Source of the DNA: Pyrinomonadaceae bacterium
GTDB lineage: Bacteria > Acidobacteriota > Blastocatellia > Pyrinomonadales > Pyrinomonadaceae
DNA: 6,055 nucleotides
Reading direction: 5' to 3'
NCBI GenBank assembly: GCA_013813825.1
Contig: JACCRA010000729.1
Span: 1-6,055 of the forward strand
The notes beneath the pieces are model-generated. The model was not told where the DNA came from and ran no database searches. It worked only from the letters and a program-made list of their open reading frames with translations. Shown piece by piece: positions 1 through 6,055 of this stretch; positions within the stretch are counted from its first letter, which is position 1, and each line of letters opens with the position of its first letter. Both the position numbers and the translations under genes were made by a program.

Positions 1-924
<924 letters not shown>

Positions 925-930
925 GGCAGG

Positions 931-957
931 TCTCAATTGAGAGTAGTGTCCTAATTT
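931..957 (+). repeat. Left arm of 27-base inverted repeat
   Basis: The arm starts with the 12-base palindrome TCTCAATTGAGA (931-942) followed by GTAGTGTCCTAATTT (943-957). It matches the reverse complement of 1930-1956 except at two positions. Confidence 0.85.
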
Positions 958-1003
958 ACTGTTGCGCCGCGGTCGCACAATTTAATTGACAGCCCTGAGG
1001 AGT

Positions 1004-1018
1004 TGGCATACATTCTGC
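1004..1018 (+). promoter_or_regulatory. Candidate sigma54 (RpoN) -24/-12 promoter of the PEP-CTERM gene
   Basis: The sequence TGGCATACATTCTGC has the sigma54 layout: TGGCA at -24, then TGC at -12, with GG and GC in the correct spacing. It departs from consensus at the C before TGC and at the G that follows. Transcription would start near 1030, about 125 bases before the ATG. Sigma54 control of PEP-CTERM genes through the PrsK/PrsR two-component system is reported in exosortase-bearing bacteria, which makes the match more credible. I found no better sigma70 promoter between 957 and 1140. Confidence 0.5.
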
Positions 1019-1037
1019 GCCCCAAGTATTAGTCCAC

Positions 1038-1112
1038 GGGCTACCTCTAGTCTCGGCGTGCCCGCCGTCTCGCCACAGTAGCCTACCCTTGTACAAGCCT
1101 CAGTACGGCTTG
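1038..1112 (+). promoter_or_regulatory. Potentially structured 5' leader of the PEP-CTERM mRNA
   Basis: Three helices can be drawn by eye between the predicted start of transcription and the RBS. The first pairs GGCTAC (1039-1044) with GTAGCC (1078-1083), extendable by a G-U pair. Inside it, CGGCG (1054-1058) pairs with CGCCG (1063-1067) over a TGCC tetraloop. A third hairpin pairs CAAGCC (1094-1099) with GGCTTG (1107-1112) and is followed by GTTTT, a weak attenuator-like shape. I recognise no known riboswitch class; folding and conservation were not tested. Confidence 0.35.
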
Positions 1113-1140
1113 GTTTTGCTCACATGAATGCACAACAAAT

Positions 1141-1146
1141 AAGGAG
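1141..1146 (+). promoter_or_regulatory. Ribosome binding site of the PEP-CTERM gene
   Basis: AAGGAG lies eight bases before the ATG at 1155. It is a near-ideal Shine-Dalgarno sequence and settles the start. Confidence 0.85.
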
Positions 1147-1154
1147 ATACGTTT

Positions 1155-1844
1155 ATGTTTCCGCCACCTAGAACGCTACTCGCCGCATTCGCTTTAGTCG
1201 CCATCAGCCTCGGTGCTGCAACGTCTGCTCAGGCCGACCCCATCATCACTACTGTTGGCACTCCGAACAACGCCAGCTTTGTTAACGCCACCCAACACAA
1301 TCTCTTGCAATTTACGTTGGGCAGTTCCTACACCAACGTCTCGATTGCCGCTTCACTAGTCTCTACGGCGGCGGGACGCACGGGCACGGCTTATCTCATG
1401 AATCAAGTGGGCCCGGGAACCACCGTTGCTAACCAATTAGCCTCGAATGCTTTCACTTTTGCCCAAGTTGCCAATCTCAGCACCAGCCTTTCCTACGTGA
1501 ATTTGTTTTCGGGTCTCAACCTCGGGTCGGGAACTTATTTCGTGGTTTTTTCGGCCACGAACACGACCACCGATACAGGTATTTCAGTTAACACCGCAGC
1601 GACATACACGACTGCACCCGGAGCTTCCGTTGGTGCTGAACAATTCTCGGCCGGTGCGAATCTCAATCCGGCTTACCCGCCTGCTTCGACCTTCGTCAAC
1701 TCCGGGACAGGCAATCGCTTCTTCACGGTCGACGGAACGAGTGGAGCAACTGCGGTTCCCGAGCCAGCTACGCTGTTGCTCCTCGGCACGGGGCTGGCGG
1801 GTACGGTCGGCGCGATGCGCAGGCGGCGCAGAGCGAAAATGTGA
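1155..1844 (+). CDS. PEP-CTERM sorting-domain surface/exopolymer protein
   Basis: Small secreted protein of 229 residues with the tripartite exosortase-substrate tail. Residues 1-27 form a Sec signal peptide: a hydrophobic core at about 8-22 and a likely cut after ATSAQA, before Asp28. The middle (28-200) is rich in Thr, Ser, Asn, Ala and Gly, has no Cys, and shows alternating polar and hydrophobic stretches that suggest beta structure. I recognise no enzymatic domain there. The C-terminus has VPEPAT (201-206), a hydrophobic helix (about 207-221) and RRRRR (222-226). In this family an exosortase in the inner membrane cleaves at the PEP motif and the protein is exported to the surface or matrix, often with exopolysaccharide. 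No exosortase gene is present in the window. The gene stands alone with its own RBS, candidate promoter and terminator inside a pair of inverted repeats. Its base composition looks less GC-rich than its neighbours. The sorting signal is secure; the function of the mature part is unknown. Confidence 0.93.
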   Translation: MFPPPRTLLAAFALVAISLGAATSAQADPIITTVGTPNNASFVNATQHNLLQFTLGSSYTNVSIAASLVSTAAGRTGTAYLMNQVGPGTTVANQLASNAFTFAQVANLSTSLSYVNLFSGLNLGSGTYFVVFSATNTTTDTGISVNTAATYTTAPGASVGAEQFSAGANLNPAYPPASTFVNSGTGNRFFTVDGTSGATAVPEPATLLLLGTGLAGTVGAMRRRRRAKM

Positions 1845-1867
1845 GTTAGCCATTTGACTAAGTAATA

Positions 1868-1904
1868 GCGAAGCCCCGCGAGGTGATATATCGCGGGGCT
1901 TCGC
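1868..1904 (+). terminator. Strong hairpin after the PEP-CTERM gene
   Basis: A perfect 14-base-pair stem, GCGAAGCCCCGCGA (1868-1881) with TCGCGGGGCTTCGC (1891-1904), closes a nine-base loop 23 bases after the stop codon. No T-run follows, so it is either a terminator lacking the usual U-tract or a 3' stabilising structure. Its perfect pairing would also work on the opposite strand. Confidence 0.7.
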
Positions 1905-1929
1905 CGTGCGTGACGCTACTCCTAATTTC

Positions 1930-1956
1930 AAATCAGGACACTACCCTCAATTGAGA
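1930..1956 (-). repeat. Right arm of 27-base inverted repeat
   Basis: Read on the minus strand, this arm gives the palindromic CTCAATTGAG block and then GTAGTGTCCTGATTT. The two differences from the left arm are G for A after the palindrome and G for A inside the core. It begins 26 bases after the terminator hairpin of the PEP-CTERM gene. Confidence 0.85.
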
Positions 1957-1985
1957 AAAGGTCTCTTCATTCACAAGAAGAACTA

Positions 1986-2083
1986 GAAGCTATCTCAAAA
2001 ATACCAAGCCGCTGATGCGCCCTTGAAAACGCTTAAGGAAACCACACTTCTGATTCGGTCAGAATGATTTTTGAGATAGCTTC
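1986..2083. mobile_element. 98-base MITE-like element with perfect 17-base inverted ends
   Basis: GAAGCTATCTCAAAAAT (1986-2002) and its exact reverse complement (2067-2083) enclose 64 bases with no coding capacity. TA lies directly outside both ends (1984-1985 and 2084-2085), as expected for a TA target duplication. The ends and the TA remind me of IS5-family (IS427-like) or Tc1/IS630-like elements, so this may be a deletion derivative mobilised in trans. The interior holds a small perfect hairpin, TTCTGA and TCAGAA around TTCGG (2048-2064). The family assignment is tentative. Confidence 0.65.
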
Positions 2084-2086
2084 TAA

Positions 2087-2113
2087 CAAGATTGACAAGA
2101 TAAACAGGATGAA
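2087..2113 (+). repeat. Three degenerate 9-base tandem units (CAAGAT/CAGGAT type)
   Basis: CAAGATTGA, CAAGATAAA and CAGGATGAA follow one another without gaps. They resemble the ACAGGAT/ATCCTGT interspersed repeat that I know from intergenic regions of many bacterial genomes. The array abuts the MITE-like element and ends exactly at the ATG at 2114. Confidence 0.65.
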
Positions 2114-2134
2114 ATGATCAGGCACCGTCGTCCT

Positions 2135-2161
2135 TTCTGGTTAATCTTGTTCATACTGTCC
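2135..2161 (-). repeat. Three degenerate 9-base units in opposite orientation (ATCTTGTTC type)
   Basis: TTCTGGTTA, ATCTTGTTC and ATACTGTCC form a second 9-base array. It is related to the reverse complement of the array at 2087-2113, so the two face each other. In the plus frame opened at 2114, the same bases encode the hydrophobic residues 8-16, which bears on the choice of start for the Smr gene. Confidence 0.55.
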
Positions 2162-2197
2162 ATTCTTCTTTCATCTCTCTTCTTTCCCATTTCGCTG

Positions 2198-2626
2198 ATG
2201 AGTTTTCGCAACTGGCTCAAACATTTATTCGCCGTGCGCCCTCACGCCAGTTGTGGGGCGGACGTGATTGACGAATCGCACATCGCCACCGAAGATGGCG
2301 ACAACACCGATCTCTTTGACCCTTTCCCCGAACCGCTGACGATTGAGATCACGGACGTGCTCGATCTTCATACCATCGCGCCGCGCGACACGGCGCGCGC
2401 GGTTGAAGCTTATCTCGTCGAAGCCCACCGCGCGGGCTTTTTGTCAGTCCGCCTGATCCACGGCAAAGGCAAGGGTGTGCAGCGCGAACTGGTGCGGAAG
2501 ATTCTCGCGCGCACGTCCTTCGTCCGCGACTGGTCGGACGCCCCGCCGCAGGCCGGCGGCTGGGGCGCGACTGTCGCACACCTCCTTGACGAAAGCGAAA
2601 GGCAGGGAGCGGGAGGCGACCATTAA
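2198..2626 (+). CDS. Small Smr-domain protein (putative nuclease domain)
   Basis: This 142-residue protein is a stand-alone Smr (small MutS-related) domain. Counting from Met at 2198, an acidic linker (residues about 20-50) leads to LDLH (55-58). HGKGKG then follows at 88-93, with GGWGAT at 120-125. LDxH, HGxG and a terminal GxT motif define the Smr fold. Smr domains bind or nick branched DNA or cleave RNA, so a role in DNA or RNA processing is likely but the substrate is unknown. The frame is open back to an ATG at 2114, adding 28 residues that look like a membrane anchor. I prefer 2198 because that extension is largely translated interspersed repeat, and MSFRNWLKHLF resembles the start of other short Smr proteins as I recall them. 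Neither start has a good RBS; 2114 has only AGGA four bases upstream. The gene is convergent with umuC across a 42-base gap with no clear terminator. Confidence 0.85.
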   Translation: MSFRNWLKHLFAVRPHASCGADVIDESHIATEDGDNTDLFDPFPEPLTIEITDVLDLHTIAPRDTARAVEAYLVEAHRAGFLSVRLIHGKGKGVQRELVRKILARTSFVRDWSDAPPQAGGWGATVAHLLDESERQGAGGDH

Positions 2627-2668
2627 GCTTGATGAGTTGTGCGCGGCGGCTTCAGCGATTGGTCGGGA

Positions 2669-3952
2669 TTAAGTTTTCGCGGGCGGCTTTTGTGGTCGGA
2701 GTAATTCTTCCCAACAGGTCGTGAAGCGCGGCGAGCGATGCTCCAATCGAGTCTGCCAAGTTTGTTTCAGGCCGGTAGCGGCAAAGCGTAGCGTCTGGCT
2801 GCCCATCCGCCGGTTAATTTCATCGACGGTCTGCATCAAGCGTTGGGCGCGCTCGCGGTCGAGGCGGTCGAACATCGCGGATTGCACCGGCGCTTCAGGG
2901 ACCAATTCGATGAGCGTCACGCCCGCCTTCTTAAACTCGTACCCCGCGCGGTAAATTTGCTCGACGCCGGCCAGCGCGTGCCCGATCAGTTCGGGCGTGT
3001 AAGCGGTCGCCGCCGGCAGGCGCACGACCGTTGACGCGGCATACTGCGGTGCGTCCCGGAAGCGATTCGTCATCAGAAAGACGACGAGGACGTTGGCGGC
3101 GAGTTGCCGGCGGCGCAGTTTCTCGGCGGCGCGCGTGGTGTAGCAGGCGACGGCTTCGCGCACTTCCGCGAGCGTCTCAACCGGGCGACCAAACGAGCGC
3201 GAGACGGTCAGGCTTCGCTGCGACGGCGGGCACAGTTCGAGCGGCAAACAGGACGTGCCGCGCAACTCCAATACGATCCGCTGCCCCGTGACGCTGGTGC
3301 GCCTTCGCATCCAGCGATCATCGACGGCGCGCAGTTCGAGCGCGTTCGTCACGCCGTGCGTCCGTAGCAGCCGCGCGTAATTGGGACCAATGCCCCACAC
3401 GTCTTGAATCGCGACGCGCTCAAGCGCCTGTTCGAGGTGCGGCGAAGCGACGAGGTTGACGACGCCCCGCGCCTTGCACGAACTCTTGGCGACGCGCGCC
3501 GCCACCTTCGCCAGCGTCTTCGTCTCCGCGATGCCGACTGAAACCGGAATGCCCGTCCACTGATAAACTTGCGCGCGGATGCGCCGTCCCAATTCACTCA
3601 AGTCCGCTTCGCGGCAACCGGAGAGGTCGAGAAACGCTTCGTCAATCGAATAGACTTCGACCTCCGGGGTGAACTCGTGCAGCGTCTCCATCACGCGCGC
3701 CGACATGTCGCCGTAGAGCGCATAGTTTGAGGAAAAAACCGCGACGCCGCCCGCCGCCACCGCTTCGCGCGCCTGAAACAGCGGCGCTCCCATCTTAATG
3801 CCGAGCGCCTTCGCCTCGTCCGAGCGCGAGATGATGCAGCCGTCGTTGTTTGACAGCACGACCACCGGCCGCCCCAGCAGTTTCGGGTTAAAGACCCGCT
3901 CGCACGAGACGTAAAAATTATTGCAATCGATGAGCGCGAAAGCGTGATGCAT
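2669..3952 (-). CDS. umuC: UmuC-type Y-family translesion DNA polymerase (Pol V catalytic subunit-like)
   Basis: A translesion polymerase of 427 residues, close to E. coli UmuC (422). Counting from Met at 3952, [13 protein letters not shown] (9-21) carries the first catalytic Asp9 and the steric-gate region Tyr14. SNNDGC follows at 34-39, and [11 protein letters not shown] (74-84) is the fingers motif. SIDEAFLD (102-109) carries the catalytic Asp104-Glu105 pair. KTLAKVAA (145-152) and the helix-hairpin-helix [12 protein letters not shown] (185-196) follow, then the little finger. QSAMF (357-361) fits the QxxL/MF beta-clamp-binding pattern. The tail from about 385 matches the UmuC-specific C-terminal DUF4113 region ([19 protein letters not shown]). 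The active site is complete. An in-frame TTG at 3988 would add 12 residues, but the ATG puts the DCNNFY motif at the usual distance and the extension overlaps a repeat. No umuD lies next to it. Confidence 0.95.
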   Translation of the reverse strand: MHHAFALIDCNNFYVSCERVFNPKLLGRPVVVLSNNDGCIISRSDEAKALGIKMGAPLFQAREAVAAGGVAVFSSNYALYGDMSARVMETLHEFTPEVEVYSIDEAFLDLSGCREADLSELGRRIRAQVYQWTGIPVSVGIAETKTLAKVAARVAKSSCKARGVVNLVASPHLEQALERVAIQDVWGIGPNYARLLRTHGVTNALELRAVDDRWMRRRTSVTGQRIVLELRGTSCLPLELCPPSQRSLTVSRSFGRPVETLAEVREAVACYTTRAAEKLRRRQLAANVLVVFLMTNRFRDAPQYAASTVVRLPAATAYTPELIGHALAGVEQIYRAGYEFKKAGVTLIELVPEAPVQSAMFDRLDRERAQRLMQTVDEINRRMGSQTLRFAATGLKQTWQTRLEHRSPRFTTCWEELLRPQKPPAKT

Positions 3953-3956
3953 ACGC

Positions 3957-3966
3957 AATCCACGAA
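3957..3966 (-). repeat. Single TTCGTGGATT unit just before umuC
   Basis: The plus strand reads AATCCACGAA, the inverse of the TTCGTGGATC unit at 4101-4110. It lies four bases upstream of the umuC ATG on the minus strand, where an RBS would be expected. Confidence 0.5.
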
Positions 3967-4019
3967 CGGCACAGGTGACGACGCTCAATTGTCTGAGAAT
4001 ACGCCGCCCCTTTCAATTA

Positions 4020-4034
4020 GAAACGAAGAGTTTC
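4020..4034. promoter_or_regulatory. Small palindrome GAAAC-N5-GTTTC upstream of umuC (possible operator)
   Basis: GAAACGAAGAGTTTC is a perfect five-base inverted repeat with a five-base centre, 68 bases upstream of the umuC ATG. Because umuC genes are usually under SOS control, it could be a LexA-type operator, but it matches neither the E. coli nor the Bacillus box. Chance occurrence is quite possible. Confidence 0.2.
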
Positions 4035-4080
4035 AAGCGGAAGCGATCCGCGAAGCCGCACGACAAGACGGGCTGTTTTG

Positions 4081-4110
4081 TTCGTGATGTTTCGTGTGGA
4101 TTCGTGGATC
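4081..4110 (+). repeat. Three tandem 10-base TTCGTG units
   Basis: TTCGTGATGT, TTCGTGTGGA and TTCGTGGATC are exactly consecutive. This resembles the TTCGTGTNNATTCGTGGAT intergenic repeat that I recognise from many bacterial genomes. With the inverted single unit at 3957-3966 it brackets the spacer between the methyltransferase-like gene and umuC. Confidence 0.6.
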
Positions 4111-4145
4111 GCTTTTTCCTTCCGTCGTTTTCTCCATCAAGACAA

Positions 4146-6055
4146 TTATGAAGCCACCGTTTCCGGCTGACCCTGAATGAACCAGCGGGTAAGAATAGTA
4201 GCGACCTGTTCGCGGAGTTTGCCTGCGCCCGCGTACTGTTGCGACAGTTGTTCTAATTTACTTTTGCCTTCGGTAAGTCTGAGGTCAAGCGATTCGGCGC
4301 GGGCACGGCACTCGCCCTCATGTGCGGGGATTGTTATTGGCCCGCGCAATCCGGCGCGGGCGATGTCATAAAGCAACTCGGCCTCGGCGCGAGACTCGCA
4401 GACGAGGCTGACGGCAGGTTTATTTCCAAAGTAGATAGTAGTCGCCTCGAAGAAATTTCCGGCGGCGGGCAAACGCGCTTCGCCGTCGGGGAGTTGGACA
4501 GTCTTGCCTGTCGGACTCTGCTCTTCGAGCCAAGCGGCGAGCGGCGTCCGCCATTCCGGATCAAGTTCGCTCCACGCGGCTTCGGCTAAATTGAGCGGGG
4601 AGACTTTATTCGCTCCCGTCCCCTGCCGGCGCTGCTCCATTTTCTGCACTTCCACGATGCGGATCGAGCGGTAGTGGAATGCGACTTCACGATAAAGCTG
4701 CTCGATCAACATTTGTCGCCGCTGCGGCTCAGCTACGCCAAGCAACTCGAAAACTGCGTCGTCTAATTCGCGGCGATCCGTTTGTTGCAGTTCGAGCGGC
4801 AAGCCGGGCGGCAGGTTGGCGGCTTGCCGCACTTCGTTCTCCGTGTGGCAATCGAGAAATGCTTGCTCCACAAGATGCGTGACTTTCCGTTGCTGCATGG
4901 ACGAGAAAGCGGCCTCAAGCCGTTGCAGAAGTGGCGCGGTGACGTGACGCGGATCGGGAATTTCGAGAAGGAGTGAGTCAACCACTTCTGTTTTAAGATT
5001 GCCTTCCGTGCCGGCATAGCGACCGTAAAAAGGCTTGATAAAAGCGACAAGGGTTGAGTTGAGTATTGGCATCAGAGCGCGCGCCAAGTTCTCATGCGTT
5101 AGGGCGTGAATATCGAAAAGGTTGTGATTGCATACAAGTCTGTTCGGGTTTGAAGGAACGATATGGCGGTATTGCTGTGCCATCGGCCAAAATCCGATTC
5201 CGGGTTGCAGTCCGGTCAGTTCGTACCACCTTTCCCGACTAGCGCATGTTGAGCGTTCAGGAACAGGCACGCTCTTCGACTTGTTTGAAGCGAATGTCTG
5301 TTTGCTGCCCCAAGTAATGAAATTGTGTGCGTAAGTTCCTTTCAACTCATTCAATGGCTGGCTGACCCACAGCACTACTCGATCAAGCTGCTCCGGCGAA
5401 ACGACTGGACGATCCACTTGCATCAAGCTGTGAACTTCAGGCCGCACATACCCCGCTTCAATCGGGTGCATCGTCCCGTCGCCGCATTTGATGATGACGA
5501 CTGCGCCGCTTTCGACTTCGGCGCGCTTGCACCTTCGCATCAGTGGCAGCACGCGCCATTCCGCTTCGCTCTGATGCTTCGCCAGCAAATCCGCCGAGAC
5601 GTTGCGCGGCATGAAGAAATCATCGCACCCGCTCTTGATTCCAAACCTGATCGCCGCGACTTCTCCGAGCCGGGTGAAGCGTTGGCCGAACTCGCGCATG
5701 ATGTCGAAATAGAAATCCGGCGCGCGTAAATAGCGCCCCCACTTGCCGCCGCCGTACTCCAGCGCCATCGACTCTTGCCGCGCCGCGCCCGTTTGCCTCG
5801 CTCGCTGGCCGTTGCGCCGCCCCGCGCTTTCTTCATCGTCGCCGCCCTCAATCGTGGCTCCGGCCAACGCTTTCTGCTTGGCGAACATTTCCGCGACGGA
5901 CAAGCCCTCGCTCCATAGATCGCCCTGCCGCTTCACCATGATGCGAAGCTGCCCGTCGGCAAAGTCTTTCTTCGTCTTGAGGATTAAGTCGCGTAGTTTT
6001 TCGGCTGACTCTTGCCTCTGCTGCTCGCCGCCTTCCTGCGTCAGCCGCTCGTATT
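4146..6055 (-). CDS. C-terminal part of an N6-adenine DNA methyltransferase / type IIG-like enzyme, target-recognition region (N-terminus beyond right edge)
   Basis: The frame is open from the right edge to the TAA at 4146, giving 635 visible residues. The ATG at 5939 is internal: 38 codons continue upstream of it without a stop, and no RBS precedes it. Numbered from that ATG, residues 1-60 are a linker, then KWGRYLRAPDFYFDI (66-80). Next comes LGEVAAIRFGIKSGCDDFF (91-109), a segment I associate with the TaqI-like or HsdS-like target-recognition domain that follows the catalytic part of Eco57I-type and N-6 DNA methylases. GTYAHNFITWGSKQTF (201-216), NHNLFDI (271-277), LNSTL (293-297) and KTEVVDSLLLEIPDP (316-330) fit the same domain. 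The segment 390-600 is charged and partly helical, and I do not recognise it. The catalytic NPPY motif and SAM site are not in the window, so enzyme activity and any nuclease domain are inferred. A separate specificity subunit is the main alternative. Confidence 0.7.
   Translation of the reverse strand, partial: YERLTQEGGEQQRQESAEKLRDLILKTKKDFADGQLRIMVKRQGDLWSEGLSVAEMFAKQKALAGATIEGGDDEESAGRRNGQRARQTGAARQESMALEYGGGKWGRYLRAPDFYFDIMREFGQRFTRLGEVAAIRFGIKSGCDDFFMPRNVSADLLAKHQSEAEWRVLPLMRRCKRAEVESGAVVIIKCGDGTMHPIEAGYVRPEVHSLMQVDRPVVSPEQLDRVVLWVSQPLNELKGTYAHNFITWGSKQTFASNKSKSVPVPERSTCASRERWYELTGLQPGIGFWPMAQQYRHIVPSNPNRLVCNHNLFDIHALTHENLARALMPILNSTLVAFIKPFYGRYAGTEGNLKTEVVDSLLLEIPDPRHVTAPLLQRLEAAFSSMQQRKVTHLVEQAFLDCHTENEVRQAANLPPGLPLELQQTDRRELDDAVFELLGVAEPQRRQMLIEQLYREVAFHYRSIRIVEVQKMEQRRQGTGANKVSPLNLAEAAWSELDPEWRTPLAAWLEEQSPTGKTVQLPDGEARLPAAGNFFEATTIYFGNKPAVSLVCESRAEAELLYDIARAGLRGPITIPAHEGECRARAESLDLRLTEGKSKLEQLSQQYAGAGKLREQVATILTRWFIQGQPETVAS

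Larger units (their letters stand above)
931..1956. mobile_element. Inverted-repeat-bounded cassette carrying the PEP-CTERM gene (candidate non-autonomous element)
   Basis: A 1026-base segment is bounded by 27-base inverted repeats (931-957 and 1930-1956) matching at 25 of 27 positions. Between them lie a possible sigma54 promoter, a potentially structured leader, one complete gene with an RBS, and a strong terminal hairpin. There is no transposase or recombinase. The arrangement resembles a transposon with passenger cargo, or an element mobilised in trans. The inverted ends are seen directly; mobility is inference. Alternatively, two independent copies of an interspersed repeat happen to flank the gene in opposite orientations. 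Confidence 0.5.

Noticed and set aside
1021..1140. A cyclic-di-GMP (GEMM) riboswitch before the PEP-CTERM gene
   Set aside because: The conserved GEMM core sequences and paired helices are not present; the helices seen fit no class I know.
1584..1931. A 115-codon minus-strand frame covering the PEP-CTERM tail and terminator
   Set aside because: It runs through the perfect terminator hairpin and up to the inverted repeat, has no RBS, and opposes a secure gene.
2627..2668. A bidirectional terminator between the convergent Smr and umuC genes
   Set aside because: No stable hairpin or T-run can be drawn in these 42 bases.
3953..3988. TTG start for umuC adding 12 residues
   Set aside because: There is no RBS, the extension overlaps the TTCGTGGATT repeat, and family members begin near the Met at 3952.
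5325..5729. A 134-codon plus-strand frame opposite the methyltransferase-like gene
   Set aside because: The minus-strand frame here is open for 635 codons with recognisable domain segments; the plus-strand product is a composition artefact.
5937..5939. ATG as the start of the methyltransferase-like protein
   Set aside because: The frame continues upstream for 38 sense codons to the window edge, and no ribosome site precedes this ATG, so the gene is cut by the edge.

Overview
The window (6055 bases, GC-rich) looks like a chromosomal stretch from a Gram-negative bacterium. A protein with a PEP-CTERM sorting tail implies an outer membrane and an exosortase elsewhere in the genome. An LDH-like malate dehydrogenase together with degenerate intergenic repeats would fit Acidobacteriota (for example Blastocatellia), but that placement is an impression and was not tested. 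No rRNA, tRNA, CRISPR array or transposase gene was seen.

Layout. (1) 1-773, minus: malate dehydrogenase, C-terminus cut off by the left edge, with its own RBS and a sigma70-type promoter at 895-924. (2) 931-1956: a unit of about 1.03 kb bounded by 27-base inverted repeats. It holds a possible sigma54 promoter, a potentially structured leader, a PEP-CTERM protein gene (1155-1844, plus) and a strong hairpin. (3) 1957-2197: a gene-poor strip with a 98-base MITE-like element flanked by TA and two arrays of a 9-base interspersed repeat. (4) 2198-2626, plus: a small Smr-domain protein. (5) 2669-3952, minus: a UmuC-type Y-family DNA polymerase, convergent with the Smr gene and with no umuD nearby. 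(6) 3953-4145: a spacer with TTCGTG-type repeats and small palindromes. (7) 4146-6055, minus: the C-terminal 635 residues of a large protein that looks like the specificity region of an N6-adenine DNA methyltransferase or type IIG restriction-modification enzyme. Its N-terminus lies beyond the right edge.

How the genes relate. mdh is housekeeping metabolism. The PEP-CTERM gene is a self-contained transcription unit that reads divergently from mdh. The Smr protein, UmuC and the methyltransferase-like protein all act on nucleic acid, but they do not form one operon, so any functional link is only suggestive. The most noteworthy region is 931-1956: a surface-protein gene with promoter, leader and terminator between matching inverted ends, without a transposase, inserted a few bases behind the mdh promoter.
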